DNA of 64,000 bases. Origin: Lelliottia jeotgali (GTDB taxonomy: Bacteria > Pseudomonadota > Gammaproteobacteria > Enterobacterales > Enterobacteriaceae). The stretch spans positions 3,658,001 to 3,722,000 of the forward strand of contig CP018628.1 of NCBI GenBank assembly GCA_002271215.1, read 5' to 3'. Under the pieces are notes generated by a model. It made no database searches. It was not told where the DNA came from and was given only the letters and a program-made list of their open reading frames with translations. This document shows positions 30,300 through 39,172 of the stretch, piece after piece. The position numbers were made by a program, and so were the translations under genes. The first letter of the stretch is position 1. Every line of letters begins with the position of its first letter.

Positions 30300-31584
30300 T
30301 GTACGGTCCGGGGACATGGTAGACAGGTGTTCGGGGACATGGTGAACACTATTTAACATCCTTTACCCATGGTGATCGACTTTTTCTTCAGGTCGATCAC
30401 CCCCACTTTCGTGCTGTACCACCACACCTCATAACAGCCATCTTCAGCCCCTTCCTTCAGTCCCACATATTCACCCCTGAACGCTTTTCCTGCCTTCAGC
30501 GTTACCCCTCTCAGGCTCAGCTTTCCGCTGATATCCACTTTCCTGACCATCACGCCCTCGTCGTATTCCGGGGGTTCAGCGTGACTGTTGTACTGCCGCG
30601 CTGATGGCTGATACCGCGAAGCGGGCACTGCCATATCCAGCGAGGTGTGCGGCCGTTCAAGGTTATAGACGTTGCGCCAGTGGTCAAAGGCACGCTGCAG
30701 CTCACCCCTGTCCGCGAACCACTTCCCCTGCAGAACTTCTGCCTTCAGGCTGCGGTGAAAACGCTCCAGCTTGCCCTGCGTCTGCGGGTGATAAGGCCGG
30801 GAGTGGCCCACCCGGATACCCTGGCGCATCAGCCACAACTCCAGTGCCGTCCAGACTCCGGTGGTGTCTCCCCACGGTGCCCCGTTGTCCATCGTCATCC
30901 GCTCCGGCAACCCGTAGTGCCTGAACACGTTAATCAGCTGTGACTGCACGGTCTCCCGCCGCTCATCGTCGCAGTGCGCCAGACAGAGGGAAAAACGGGA
31001 GTGGTCGTCGAGCAGGGTCAGTGGATGGCAGCGCCCGCCCCCAAAGGGAAAGTGGCCCTTAAAGTCCATCTGCCAGAGGCGGTTGGGGGCGTCATGCTCA
31101 AAGCTGCCGGTGGCCGGAATGCCCGGTGTCGTGCCCGGCAGCAGGCCGTGACGGGCCATCAGGTTATGGACAGTGCTGAAAGCGGGCATCCTGTGTCCCT
31201 GGTCTTCGAGCCAGCGCTTAATCTTGCGCGCGCCCCAGCGTTCATGACGGGCATGCGCCAGGCGCAGCAGGTCAGTGATGGCGTCAGATGAGCGGTTCGG
31301 CGAATGATGAGGCACGCGGGAGCGGTCAGCCAGGCCGGCAGCGCCGTGTTCAGACCAGCGGGCGAGCCACTTGTAGCCAGTAGCGGGCGAAATGCCGTAG
31401 TGACGGCAAAGAGAACGGATGTTCGCCCCGTCTTGCGAGGCGAACAGAACAAACTCGGTACGTAATGACATGGTATCTCTCGCATCCCAGGGCATAAGCG
31501 ACTCCAAAAACGGGTTCGTATGCCTTAGTTGTAAGTGTCTACCATGTCCCCGAACAAGTGTTCATGATGTCCCCGGACCGTACA
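30300..31584 (-). mobile_element. IS481-family insertion sequence, copy 2
   Basis: 1285 bp, same length, orientation and 18-bp ends as copy 1. The 5-bp target duplication is CCCAA (30295-30299 and 31585-31589). Removing the element restores CCTCTCCCAAAGGGAGAGGG, the same type of palindrome as the copy 1 target. The two copies are direct repeats 4.67 kb apart. Confidence 0.95.
30353..31495 (-). CDS. IS481-family DDE transposase, copy 2
   Basis: 380 residues from MPWDARDTMSL. Here the codon four upstream is TTG, while GGAG sits 6 bases before the chosen ATG, which settles the start for both copies. Intact helix-turn-helix and D, D, E core as in copy 1. Differences from copy 1 include Met for Ile, Tyr for Phe and Ser for Thr in the N-terminal part and Ser for Trp near residue 320. 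Confidence 0.94.
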   Translation of the reverse strand: MPWDARDTMSLRTEFVLFASQDGANIRSLCRHYGISPATGYKWLARWSEHGAAGLADRSRVPHHSPNRSSDAITDLLRLAHARHERWGARKIKRWLEDQGHRMPAFSTVHNLMARHGLLPGTTPGIPATGSFEHDAPNRLWQMDFKGHFPFGGGRCHPLTLLDDHSRFSLCLAHCDDERRETVQSQLINVFRHYGLPERMTMDNGAPWGDTTGVWTALELWLMRQGIRVGHSRPYHPQTQGKLERFHRSLKAEVLQGKWFADRGELQRAFDHWRNVYNLERPHTSLDMAVPASRYQPSARQYNSHAEPPEYDEGVMVRKVDISGKLSLRGVTLKAGKAFRGEYVGLKEGAEDGCYEVWWYSTKVGVIDLKKKSITMGKGC

Positions 31585-31677
31585 CCCAAAGGGAGAGGGG
31601 ACGGTCCGGTGTTCTCCCTCCCCCGCTGAGGACGATTTTTCTCCCTCTCCCCGTGGGAGAGGGCCGGGGTGAGGGCC
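31585..31677. repeat. Palindromic modules next to IS copy 2
   Basis: CCCAAAGGGAGAGGGG is the right half of the split palindrome. A second full module at 31641-31677 reads CTCCCTCTCCCCGTGGGAGA followed by GGGTGAGGGC. An ACGGTCCGG at 31601-31609 resembles the IS tip and may be chance. Confidence 0.65.
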
Positions 31678-31713
31678 ACAAACCGCACCTCATCCCCACC
31701 ATCCATACGAAAA

Positions 31714-31729
31714 TGTTATTTGCATCACA
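31714..31729 (+). promoter_or_regulatory. CRP site upstream of nupG
   Basis: TGTTA-TTTGCA-TCACA matches TGTGA-N6-TCACA with one change, 145 bp before the nupG ATG. E. coli nupG is controlled by CRP, CytR and DeoR. Confidence 0.6.
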
Positions 31730-31873
31730 ATCTAAACTGCAAATTAATGAGGATTGCATTTTTTTGCGGGAGGTAACAAAACATAACGTTGCCTGCTGAT
31801 AGAATTGCATCAAATAACAACCCTGAATGTTCCCATAAAAACATATCTCCCGCTCAATTGTGAGGAAAGTAAC

Positions 31874-33130
31874 ATGAACCTTAAGCTGCAGCTTAAAATA
31901 TTGTCGTTTCTGCAGTTCTGTCTGTGGGGTAGCTGGCTAACCACGCTCGGCTCCTACATGTTTGTGACGCTCAAGTTCGACGGTGCGTCTATCGGTGCCG
32001 TATATAGCTCGCTGGGTATTGCAGCGGTCTTTATGCCAACACTTCTGGGGATCGTGGCGGACAAATGGATCAGCGCAAAATGGCTTTACGCGCTGTGCCA
32101 TCTGGTGGGAGCAGGAACGCTCTTTATGGCGGCAGGGGTTACAACGCCAGGCGGGATGTTTATTGTTATCCTGCTTAACTCACTGGCCTATATGCCAACG
32201 CTGGGACTTATCAACACCATCTCCTACTACCGCATTAAATCCGCTGGTCTGGATATCGTGACCGATTTCCCGCCAATCCGTATCTGGGGCACCATCGGCT
32301 TCATCATGGCAATGTGGGGCGTGAGCTTCGCAGGCTTCGAACTGAGCCATATGCAGCTCTACATCGGTGCTGGACTGTCTGTTCTGCTAGCACTGTTCAC
32401 CCTGACGCTGCCGCACATTCCGGTATCGAATCAGCAGGCAAAACAGAGCTGGAGCTCAATGCTCGGTCTGGACGCATTTGCACTGTTTAAAAACAAACGC
32501 ATGGCGATCTTCTTTATCTTCTCCATGCTGCTGGGTGCTGAACTGCAAATCACCAACATGTTCGGGAACACCTTCCTGCACAGTTTCGATAACAACCCGC
32601 TGTTCTCCGGTAGTTTTATCGTTGAGCATGCATCGGTGATGATGTCGATTTCGCAGATTTCTGAAACTCTGTTCATCCTGACCATTCCGTTCTTCCTGAG
32701 CCGTTACGGCATCAAGAACGTGATGCTTATCAGTATCTTTGCATGGATGCTGCGCTTCGGTCTGTTTGCCTATGGCGACCCATCGGCGTTCGGTACCGTA
32801 CTGCTGGTTCTGTCGATGATTGTTTACGGCTGCGCCTTCGACTTCTTCAACATCTCCGGTTCGGTGTTTGTCGAAAAAGAGGTTAAGCCTGAAATCCGCG
32901 CCAGTGCTCAGGGTATGTTCCTGATGATGACCAACGGTTTCGGCTGTATTCTCGGTGGCGTCGTGAGCGGTAAAGTCGTTGAGATGTACACCACAAACGG
33001 GATTACCGACTGGCAGCCTGTATGGCTTATCTTCGCCGGTTACTCGCTGGTACTGTTCTTCGCCTTCATCGCACTGTTCAAATACAAACACGTCCGTGTT
33101 CCGCATGGTGCTCAGCCAATCGCGCATTAA
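31874..33130 (+). CDS. nupG: Nucleoside/proton symporter NupG
   Basis: 418 residues from MNLKLQLKILSFLQFCLWGSWL, with TGAGGAAAG upstream. A 12-helix nucleoside:H+ symporter of the inner membrane, in the NHS family of the major facilitator superfamily. DFPPIRIWGTIGFIMAMWGVS and AFDFFNISGSVFVEKE are family-specific stretches. It carries purine and pyrimidine nucleosides. In E. coli speC comes next on the opposite strand; here a 10-kb citrate module separates them. Confidence 0.96.
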   Translation: MNLKLQLKILSFLQFCLWGSWLTTLGSYMFVTLKFDGASIGAVYSSLGIAAVFMPTLLGIVADKWISAKWLYALCHLVGAGTLFMAAGVTTPGGMFIVILLNSLAYMPTLGLINTISYYRIKSAGLDIVTDFPPIRIWGTIGFIMAMWGVSFAGFELSHMQLYIGAGLSVLLALFTLTLPHIPVSNQQAKQSWSSMLGLDAFALFKNKRMAIFFIFSMLLGAELQITNMFGNTFLHSFDNNPLFSGSFIVEHASVMMSISQISETLFILTIPFFLSRYGIKNVMLISIFAWMLRFGLFAYGDPSAFGTVLLVLSMIVYGCAFDFFNISGSVFVEKEVKPEIRASAQGMFLMMTNGFGCILGGVVSGKVVEMYTTNGITDWQPVWLIFAGYSLVLFFAFIALFKYKHVRVPHGAQPIAH

Positions 33131-33146
33131 GATGTGATGCCCCTGT

Positions 33147-33221
33147 GCCGGGTGGCGGCTTCGCCTTACCCGGCCTACAGTTCGAGCTTTTGTAGGCCCG
33201 GCAAGCGCAGTGCCGCCGGGC
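33147..33221. repeat. BIME at the left edge of the citrate module, partly coding
   Basis: GCCGGGTGGCGGCTTCGCCT/TACCCGGC and GTAGGCCCGGCAAGCGCAGT/GCCGCCGGGC. The citG frame runs through the second REP and stops inside the first. Confidence 0.85.
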
Positions 33222-34020
33222 AACACTCTGCCAGCACCATTCCCACCGACAGTAAATCCGCACTGCCTCCTGGACTTAAATTTCGTGCAATCAGCGCGTT
33301 ATCCATCTCTGTCAGCGCGGCCCGATCCCAGCCATTAGCCACGAGATGCTGAGCGTATCGCTGCACATAGCGCAGCCCTTCCATGCCACCGCGCGATACC
33401 AGATTACTGTCCTGATTCACCACCATTAGGCGTAATAACAAGTCATGCAATTGATGACGATTCCACTGCGATAACACTTTTCTAACCGTTGCGAAGCCGC
33501 TTTGCGCTTCACCACGCGCGCCGGCTAAACCAAAATCCTCATATTGCCGCTCACCGGCGGTTGCCCTGCCCGTACGCCCAGCCAGTTCGCGATCCACCAG
33601 CCCGCTGCAAATGTTACTCACCTCACAACAGAGCGTGTGCGCATTCACATTTTTAACGCGCCCAGCGGCAAAACAGAGTAACCCCAGCGCGAAAACGCCG
33701 CCTTTGTGAGTATTTACACCTCCCGTTGCTGCATACATGGCCTGCTCGCAGGCCATACCCATCGGGCGAATCAGGCGCAATTGCTCCGCTGCCGGTTTCC
33801 CGGCATGTTCCGCACCCAGCTCGGCAAAGCGCGAGAACCACGGCGCGATCGCGGCAATGCTGCGAACAAAGAGCGCATGATCCATATCGCGGTGCGAACC
33901 GGTGTTGATCTTATCCACCAGCCCCGGTTTTGGCGTGAGCTCTAACTCGCGCCATAGCGCCTCTTCCGCTAATAGCGGAACATCTTTGATGCGCGGTTTA
34001 GTCGCGAGAGAACCAGTCAT
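33175..34020 (-). CDS. citG: Triphosphoribosyl-dephospho-CoA synthase CitG
   Basis: 281 residues. It makes 2'-(5''-triphosphoribosyl)-3'-dephospho-CoA from ATP and dephospho-CoA, the precursor of the citrate lyase prosthetic group. EALWRELELTPKPGLVDKINTGSHRDMD, the GMACEQAMYAATGGVNTHKGGVFALGLL core and SRGGMEGL are family motifs. It starts 23 bases inside citX, so the pair is coupled. The last about 16 residues (CCPAALRLPGLQKLEL) are encoded by REP sequence, so the original C-terminus was probably replaced or extended. Confidence 0.93.
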   Translation of the reverse strand: MTGSLATKPRIKDVPLLAEEALWRELELTPKPGLVDKINTGSHRDMDHALFVRSIAAIAPWFSRFAELGAEHAGKPAAEQLRLIRPMGMACEQAMYAATGGVNTHKGGVFALGLLCFAAGRVKNVNAHTLCCEVSNICSGLVDRELAGRTGRATAGERQYEDFGLAGARGEAQSGFATVRKVLSQWNRHQLHDLLLRLMVVNQDSNLVSRGGMEGLRYVQRYAQHLVANGWDRAALTEMDNALIARNLSPGGSADLLSVGMVLAECCPAALRLPGLQKLEL

Positions 34021-34537
34021 CGATCATCTTCTCCACGCGGGCGACAACCTGCTCGACCGGATGCTGACGCGAGCGAGAACAAGCGTGAGCGGGTTCGTCG
34101 CAGAGAAGACACCTGCGCATATTCTCACCCAGAGAGCGTCGTCCGACATGTCCGGCATCTGGGCAAATCACGTCCAAATCCCACAGCCGCCCCAGCGGGT
34201 GCGTCTGTTCCAGTTCGGCGCAGTGGGCTTTGATTTCAGATGCCTGATGTTCCACACACCACAGAGCTTCTGGCCCCGTTGGCAGCCATAGCACCTGGCG
34301 ATCCAGTACCCGCCAGCGGTGTTCCCACAGCAGTTGATCGCACATCTGCAGCGCCACACCCATAGTGTTTCGATAGCGCAGGCTATCTTTGATATCACCG
34401 GGCGTGACCAGGGTCAGCGAAATCACCGGTTGTTGATAGTGCGTGAGCCAGTCAGCCTGGCGTGCCGCGCGGCTCTCTTTCGCCGCCAGCATTTGCGCCA
34501 AGCTAACACCCGCATGCGCGGGTGTCGCAATTGTCAT
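33998..34537 (-). CDS. citX: Apo-citrate lyase phosphoribosyl-dephospho-CoA transferase CitX
   Basis: 179 residues. It transfers the CitG product to the serine of the acyl carrier protein CitD. DWLTHYQQPVISLTLVTPGDIKDS, HPLGRLWDLDVICPDAG and RRCLLCDEPAHACSRSRQH are the conserved blocks. The gene starts 2 bp after the citF stop. An 8-bp perfect inverted repeat (34506-34525, ACACCCGC/GCGGGTGT) lies about 12 bases inside the coding sequence and may limit its translation. Confidence 0.93.
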   Translation of the reverse strand: MTIATPAHAGVSLAQMLAAKESRAARQADWLTHYQQPVISLTLVTPGDIKDSLRYRNTMGVALQMCDQLLWEHRWRVLDRQVLWLPTGPEALWCVEHQASEIKAHCAELEQTHPLGRLWDLDVICPDAGHVGRRSLGENMRRCLLCDEPAHACSRSRQHPVEQVVARVEKMIDDWFSRD

Positions 34538-34539
34538 GA

Positions 34540-36060
34540 TTATGACTCCTTAACCTGTCGGACAGTGTCGATCACGCTGCCATCACGGTAGCGGATCACA
34601 CCGACGATTTTGTCGGTAAATTCAATCGGTTTCGGCTCGCCGGTGAGCGAAATTGCCCGCGCATATAGCGCCTCGATATCGACAATTTTCAGTCCCGCCG
34701 CCTCCAGCCGCTCGCGGATCTCCAGGCGCGCAGGATTGACAGCAATTCCGTGATCGGTCACCAGCACGTCGATACTTTCACCTGGCGTTAAGCGCGTAGT
34801 CACACGTTTCACCACCGTCGGGATACGGCTACGCAGCAGCGGTGCGACGACAATCGTCAGGTTCGCGGCCGCCGCCACATCGCAGTGCCCGCCTGATGCC
34901 CCGCGCATCACGCCGTCGGAACCGGTAATGACGTTGACGTTGAAAGCGACGTCAATTTCTAGAGCACTGAGGATCACCACGTCGAGCCGATCGCAGCTGG
35001 CCGCTTTGCTGCCGGGATTAGCGTAGACGTTGGTGGAGATCTCCACGTGATTCGGATTGTGCGCCAGCGAGGCCGCTGCCTGACCGTCAAAACACTGGGT
35101 ATCGAGCAGTTTTTCGATCAGCCCTTTCTCGTGCAGATCGACAAGGCTGCCGGTGATCCCACCCAGTGCGAAGCGGGCTTTCACGCCGCTGCGCTCCATT
35201 TTCTCGCCCATAAAGCGGGTGCAGGCGGTGGCCGCCGCGCCGGAGCCGGTCTGCATCGAGAAACCGTTTTTGAAATAGCCAGAGTGTTCAATCACGTCCG
35301 CCGCATAGCGGGCAATCATCAGCTCTCGAGGGTTGCTGGTGACGCGTGCCGCACCGACGCTGATCTTCGCCGGATCGCCCACACTTTCGACCTGCACGAC
35401 ATAGTCCACGCGATCCTGCACCAGGCTGGCGGGCATGTTCGGGAACGGCACAAGTTCTTCCGTGAGCAGCACCACTTTGCGGGCAAAATGAGCATCGACC
35501 ATCGCATAGCCCAGCGAGCCGCAGCAGGATTTACCCTGAGTTCCGTTGGCATTACCAAACTCATCGCTGCACGGCACGCCGAGGAACGCGACGTCGATGT
35601 TCAGCTCGCCGTCCTGCAGAAGCTTCACGCGTCCGCCGTGGGAGTGGATCTGCACCGGCTCGTCCATCAGCCCGTGAGAGATGGCGTCAGCCAGTTTGCC
35701 GCGCATCCCGGAGGTGTAGATCCGGGAGATCACGCCGCTCTGGATATGCTCGATCAGCACATCGTTGCAGGTCATCAGCGAGCTGGACGCCAGGGTCAAA
35801 TTTTTAAAGCCCATTTTAGCCAGCAGCGCGACGACGGTATTAATCACCCGGTCGCCTTCGCGAAATGCATGATGGAACGAGATAGTCATCCCGTCCTGCA
35901 AGCCGCAACGCTTAACCGCCTCTTCAACGGTTTCGCAAAGCTTGCGACGCTGTTTTTCTTCAACATCAGCCAGCCACGGCGTAGCGCTATGGGCCGTATC
36001 AAAGGGTTGCAGATCCCGCAGGTGGGGGAAATTCAGGTGGAGAAGTTCTGTCTGATTCAT
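34540..36060 (-). CDS. citF: Citrate lyase alpha subunit (citrate CoA-transferase)
   Basis: 506 residues from MNQTELLHLN, with AAGGA before the ATG; an open frame 26 codons upstream belongs to citE. It exchanges acetyl on the acyl carrier protein for citrate. GLQDGMTISFHHAFREGDRVIN, IHSHGGRVKLL, VAFLGVPCSDEFGNANGTQGK and ALEIDVAFNVNVITGSDGV are conserved with E. coli CitF. Second subunit gene in citC-citD-citE-citF-citX-citG order. Confidence 0.96.
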   Translation of the reverse strand: MNQTELLHLNFPHLRDLQPFDTAHSATPWLADVEEKQRRKLCETVEEAVKRCGLQDGMTISFHHAFREGDRVINTVVALLAKMGFKNLTLASSSLMTCNDVLIEHIQSGVISRIYTSGMRGKLADAISHGLMDEPVQIHSHGGRVKLLQDGELNIDVAFLGVPCSDEFGNANGTQGKSCCGSLGYAMVDAHFARKVVLLTEELVPFPNMPASLVQDRVDYVVQVESVGDPAKISVGAARVTSNPRELMIARYAADVIEHSGYFKNGFSMQTGSGAAATACTRFMGEKMERSGVKARFALGGITGSLVDLHEKGLIEKLLDTQCFDGQAAASLAHNPNHVEISTNVYANPGSKAASCDRLDVVILSALEIDVAFNVNVITGSDGVMRGASGGHCDVAAAANLTIVVAPLLRSRIPTVVKRVTTRLTPGESIDVLVTDHGIAVNPARLEIRERLEAAGLKIVDIEALYARAISLTGEPKPIEFTDKIVGVIRYRDGSVIDTVRQVKES

Positions 36061-36070
36061 TGTGTCATCC

Positions 36071-36946
36071 TTAGCGACGCACGCCAGAGGCAGCCGCGCG
36101 TTCCAGCACCCTCTGCGCGTGGTCAATAATCGGCGCATCGACCATTTTGCCGTTAAGCGAAACCACGCCCAGGCCGTTGCGCTCGCCCTCTTCTGCCGCT
36201 TCGATCACTAATTTCGCGTGATCCACTTCCTGCTGAGTCGGCGCGTAGGCGTTGTGCAGCAAGTCGATCTGGCGCGGGTTGATCAAAGATTTGCCGTTGA
36301 AGCCCATCTTACGGATCAGGTTAACTTCGCGCAGGAACCCGGCTTCGTCGTTAACGTCTGACCACACCACGTCGAAGGCGTCGATCCCGGCGGCGCGCGC
36401 CGCGTGCAGTACCGCGCAGCGGGCATAGAACAGCTCTGTGCCGTCGCCGCGTTCGGTTTGCATGTCCATCACATAGTCAAACGCCGCCAGGGCGATGCCG
36501 ATCAGGCGCGGCGAGCTACGAGCAATCGCCACGGCGTTAATCACGCCAATTGCTGATTCAATCGCGGCCATCACGCGTGTGGAACCCACTTCGCGGCCAC
36601 ACTCGCGCTCGATGCGCTCCAGATGCCCTTCCAGCTCGAAGATATCTTCCGGGGTGTCGGTTTTTGGCAGGCGGATAACGTCCACGCCCGCGCGAACCGC
36701 CGCTTCGAGATCCTGCAGGCCAAACGGCGTGCTCAGCGGATTAATGCGCACCACGGTTTCAATATCCTGATACATCGGATGCTGTAACGCGTGGAAGACC
36801 AGCAGGCGCGCGGTGTCTTTTTCGCGTAGAGCCACGGCGTCTTCGAGATCAAACATGATGGAGTCAGGGCGATAGATAAACGCGGTAGAGAGCATCGCGG
36901 CGTTCGCGCCGGGTAAAAACAGCATACTGCGACGGAGTTTATTCAT
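36071..36946 (-). CDS. citE: Citrate lyase beta subunit (citryl-ACP lyase)
   Basis: 291 residues, an HpcH/CitE TIM barrel. It cleaves citryl-ACP to oxaloacetate and acetyl-[36 protein letters not shown] (magnesium-binding acid), [13 protein letters not shown] and [13 protein letters not shown] mark the family. The ATG overlaps the citD stop (ATGA); citF follows after 10 bp. Confidence 0.96.
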   Translation of the reverse strand: MNKLRRSMLFLPGANAAMLSTAFIYRPDSIMFDLEDAVALREKDTARLLVFHALQHPMYQDIETVVRINPLSTPFGLQDLEAAVRAGVDVIRLPKTDTPEDIFELEGHLERIERECGREVGSTRVMAAIESAIGVINAVAIARSSPRLIGIALAAFDYVMDMQTERGDGTELFYARCAVLHAARAAGIDAFDVVWSDVNDEAGFLREVNLIRKMGFNGKSLINPRQIDLLHNAYAPTQQEVDHAKLVIEAAEEGERNGLGVVSLNGKMVDAPIIDHAQRVLERAAASGVRR

Positions 36947-37236
36947 GACATTTTGCTCCAGTCGATCTGCTGCGTTTCTGAGGCGCGGATCAGCGCACTT
37001 TGCAGACGGGCGCGGATCACACAGTCCAGCGCCCCTTTATCTTCAACGATAATCAGCCCCTGGCGCACGTCCATAGCGCACAGTGTTTCGTTTACCACCT
37101 GGCGGATCTGCTCGCCAAACTGCTTAATCACTTCACTGTGGATGACAATCTCCAGCTCGCCGTGGGCGGGGGCGATTTTCACCATCAGGTCGCTGGACTC
37201 CTGCGTTCCGGCCAGCGCCTCCCTTACAATATTCAT
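36943..37236 (-). CDS. citD: Citrate lyase acyl carrier protein CitD
   Basis: 97 residues from [21 protein letters not shown]; the longer open frame overlapping citC is not used. Ser14 in TQESSD is the expected attachment point of the phosphoribosyl-dephospho-CoA group. [18 protein letters not shown] is the conserved C-terminal helix. It begins 16 bp after citC. Confidence 0.95.
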   Translation of the reverse strand: MNIVREALAGTQESSDLMVKIAPAHGELEIVIHSEVIKQFGEQIRQVVNETLCAMDVRQGLIIVEDKGALDCVIRARLQSALIRASETQQIDWSKMS

Positions 37237-37252
37237 GATAAATTCCTGATAG

Positions 37253-38278
37253 TTATGCGACTTCCGCGCTCGCGCTGTAGTGCGCTTCGAGATGCACGAA
37301 AGTGGACTCCGGGACAATTTCCCGAATGCGGGAAAACTGCTGTGTCTTGAGTAAACGGCGCACTTCTGACGCCGAAATAGCGTTTCCTGTCGCCTTGATG
37401 CGCGGCATTTCCACCACGTCGATTTCCGCTGCAAGGAGCTGATGCAGCGTCTGGTTGTACTGGCGGGTGATGTCGCAAAACGGTTCCGAGCCGATAAAGC
37501 GATGGGTGATCCCAAGCGTTGGGGCAATAAAGTCGCGGAAAATCAGCACGTCGATCTCGCTCCACGCCTGCTGAACTTTGCCGGTCTCTTTGAGGAAATA
37601 GGACGGAAAAGTGGCGCGTGAGATGATGTACTGCGACCCTTCGTGCACCGAGACATTCGGAAAATGCGCCACGCCCGCACGGACCATTTCCAGACGGTCG
37701 CTAAACGGGAAGAACGACGCGTCCTCGCGCACCACGAACAGATGCAGCCAGTCGCACTGCGTCGCCGCCTGCTCCACCAGATGTCGATGCCCGAGGGTGA
37801 ACGGATTGGCGTTCATTACAATCGCGCCAATTTTTTCCCCACACTTGCGGCTGCGCTGCAGCGAGCGACAGTAACGCTCGATACCCTGCGGGGTATTCTC
37901 CAGCAGCACCGCGTTGTTGCCGCTCTGGGCAATCGGCCAGAAACCGCTGCGGGCGAAGCGCTCTTTGTTACACGGGCGGGTGCAGAGAAAGAGGTGAAAA
38001 TGGCCGCGCGCCAGTGCGGCATTTTCCACTTCGGCCAGCAGACGGGCGCTGAGATTTGCGCCCCTCAGCTTTTCATCAACCGCCACACACTTGATGACAT
38101 TGGCAGCCAGCCCCGCGCATCCCACTAACTGCGGGCCGGACCAGGCCTCCACAAACAGCGTAATGTCGTTGTCCAGCCCCAGGCCACTGTCCGCCAGCAA
38201 ATAGCGAATCTGGCTTAAGCGTTCCGGGTGTTGCGCGACAATCGTCTGACGAAAGTCGATAGGGAGTTGCGAGTGCAT
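37253..38278 (-). CDS. citC: [Citrate (pro-3S)-lyase] ligase CitC
   Basis: 341 residues. It acetylates the thiol of the citrate lyase prosthetic group with acetate and ATP, which activates the enzyme. An N-terminal GNAT-like domain (about 25-125) precedes a nucleotidyltransferase domain. VMNANPFTLGHRHLVEQAA is its HxGH-type ATP motif, and the C-terminal ATGNAISASEVRRLL is the second motif. It starts 13 bp after the fumarylacetoacetase-family gene stop, in the same operon. Confidence 0.95.
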   Translation of the reverse strand: MHSQLPIDFRQTIVAQHPERLSQIRYLLADSGLGLDNDITLFVEAWSGPQLVGCAGLAANVIKCVAVDEKLRGANLSARLLAEVENAALARGHFHLFLCTRPCNKERFARSGFWPIAQSGNNAVLLENTPQGIERYCRSLQRSRKCGEKIGAIVMNANPFTLGHRHLVEQAATQCDWLHLFVVREDASFFPFSDRLEMVRAGVAHFPNVSVHEGSQYIISRATFPSYFLKETGKVQQAWSEIDVLIFRDFIAPTLGITHRFIGSEPFCDITRQYNQTLHQLLAAEIDVVEMPRIKATGNAISASEVRRLLKTQQFSRIREIVPESTFVHLEAHYSASAEVA

Positions 38279-38291
38279 GCCGCCGCCTTAA

Positions 38292-39155
38292 TCAGTGCGC
38301 TGCCGCCAGGGTTTGCGCGGGTGCTTCCATAATCACATTGCTCAGATGACCGATGTTTTCGATCTCCACCTCAATGCGATCGCCCTCTTTCATAAACAGC
38401 GGCGGGTTGCGTTTTTTACCCACGCCGCCCGGCGATCCGGTGATGATCACGTCGCCTGGGCTGAGGCGGGTAAAGGTGCTGATGTACTCGATCAGTTCCG
38501 CAACTTTGTGGATCATGCTGCTGGTGTTGTCTTCCTGCACCATACGTCCATTAAGCCAAGTGCGGATCGCGAGGCTGTGCGGATCAGGGATTTCATCGGC
38601 GGTCGCCATCCACGGGCCAAATGCCCCGGTCTGCCGCCAGTTTTTCCCGGCGGTGAACCAGGTGTGCTGCCAGTCGCGGGCGGAACCGTCCATGTAGCAG
38701 CTGTATCCGCCGACGTGGCTCAGGGCATCTTCACGGCGGATGTTCTCGCCCCCTTTACCGATGATCACCGCCAGCTCGCCTTCGTAGTCAAATTCGCAGG
38801 AGTGGCGCGGTTTGAGCACCGGTGAGTTGTGCCCGGTCTGGGAATCCGCAAAGCGAACGAACAGCGTCGGGGCCGGATTGTGCTGGTCAAATTCTTTGCG
38901 TTTGTCAGCGTAATTCATACCAACGCAGAGGATTTTTTCCGGCTGCTCAATCACCGGTAAAAAGGTGATTGCACTCATTGGAATATCCACGACGTCGTTG
39001 ACATAACGTGTGGCATCCGCCAGGCCGTTACCCTGCAACAGCGCTTTGAGGTCGCTGTAGCGATCGCCCAGACGGCGACCTAAATCCACGACGCCATCGG
39101 CCTGCACGATGCCGTAGCTGCGTTTACCCTGATACAGAAAACTTGCGAGTTTCAT
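38292..39155 (-). CDS. Fumarylacetoacetate hydrolase-family protein; candidate oxaloacetate decarboxylase
   Basis: 287 residues. N-terminal small domain (1-70), then the FAH catalytic fold from about 74: ILCVGMNYADKRKEF, CEFDYEGELAVIIGKGG with the metal-binding Glu pair, GYSCYMDGSARDWQ, GPWMATADEIPDP and VIITGSPGGVGKKRNPPLFMKEGD. Members include acylpyruvate hydrolases and soluble oxaloacetate decarboxylases (human FAHD1, Corynebacterium Cg1458). It lies between the transporter and citC, and citrate lyase yields oxaloacetate. No oadGAB is present here, so decarboxylation is a reasonable inferred role, not shown. Confidence 0.85.
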   Translation of the reverse strand: MKLASFLYQGKRSYGIVQADGVVDLGRRLGDRYSDLKALLQGNGLADATRYVNDVVDIPMSAITFLPVIEQPEKILCVGMNYADKRKEFDQHNPAPTLFVRFADSQTGHNSPVLKPRHSCEFDYEGELAVIIGKGGENIRREDALSHVGGYSCYMDGSARDWQHTWFTAGKNWRQTGAFGPWMATADEIPDPHSLAIRTWLNGRMVQEDNTSSMIHKVAELIEYISTFTRLSPGDVIITGSPGGVGKKRNPPLFMKEGDRIEVEIENIGHLSNVIMEAPAQTLAAAH

Positions 39156-39172
39156 TGTTCTTTCCTGAAGAC

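Noticed and set aside
35047..36129. 360-codon frame opposite citF
   Set aside because: Antisense shadow of citF; no ribosome site or recognisable domain.
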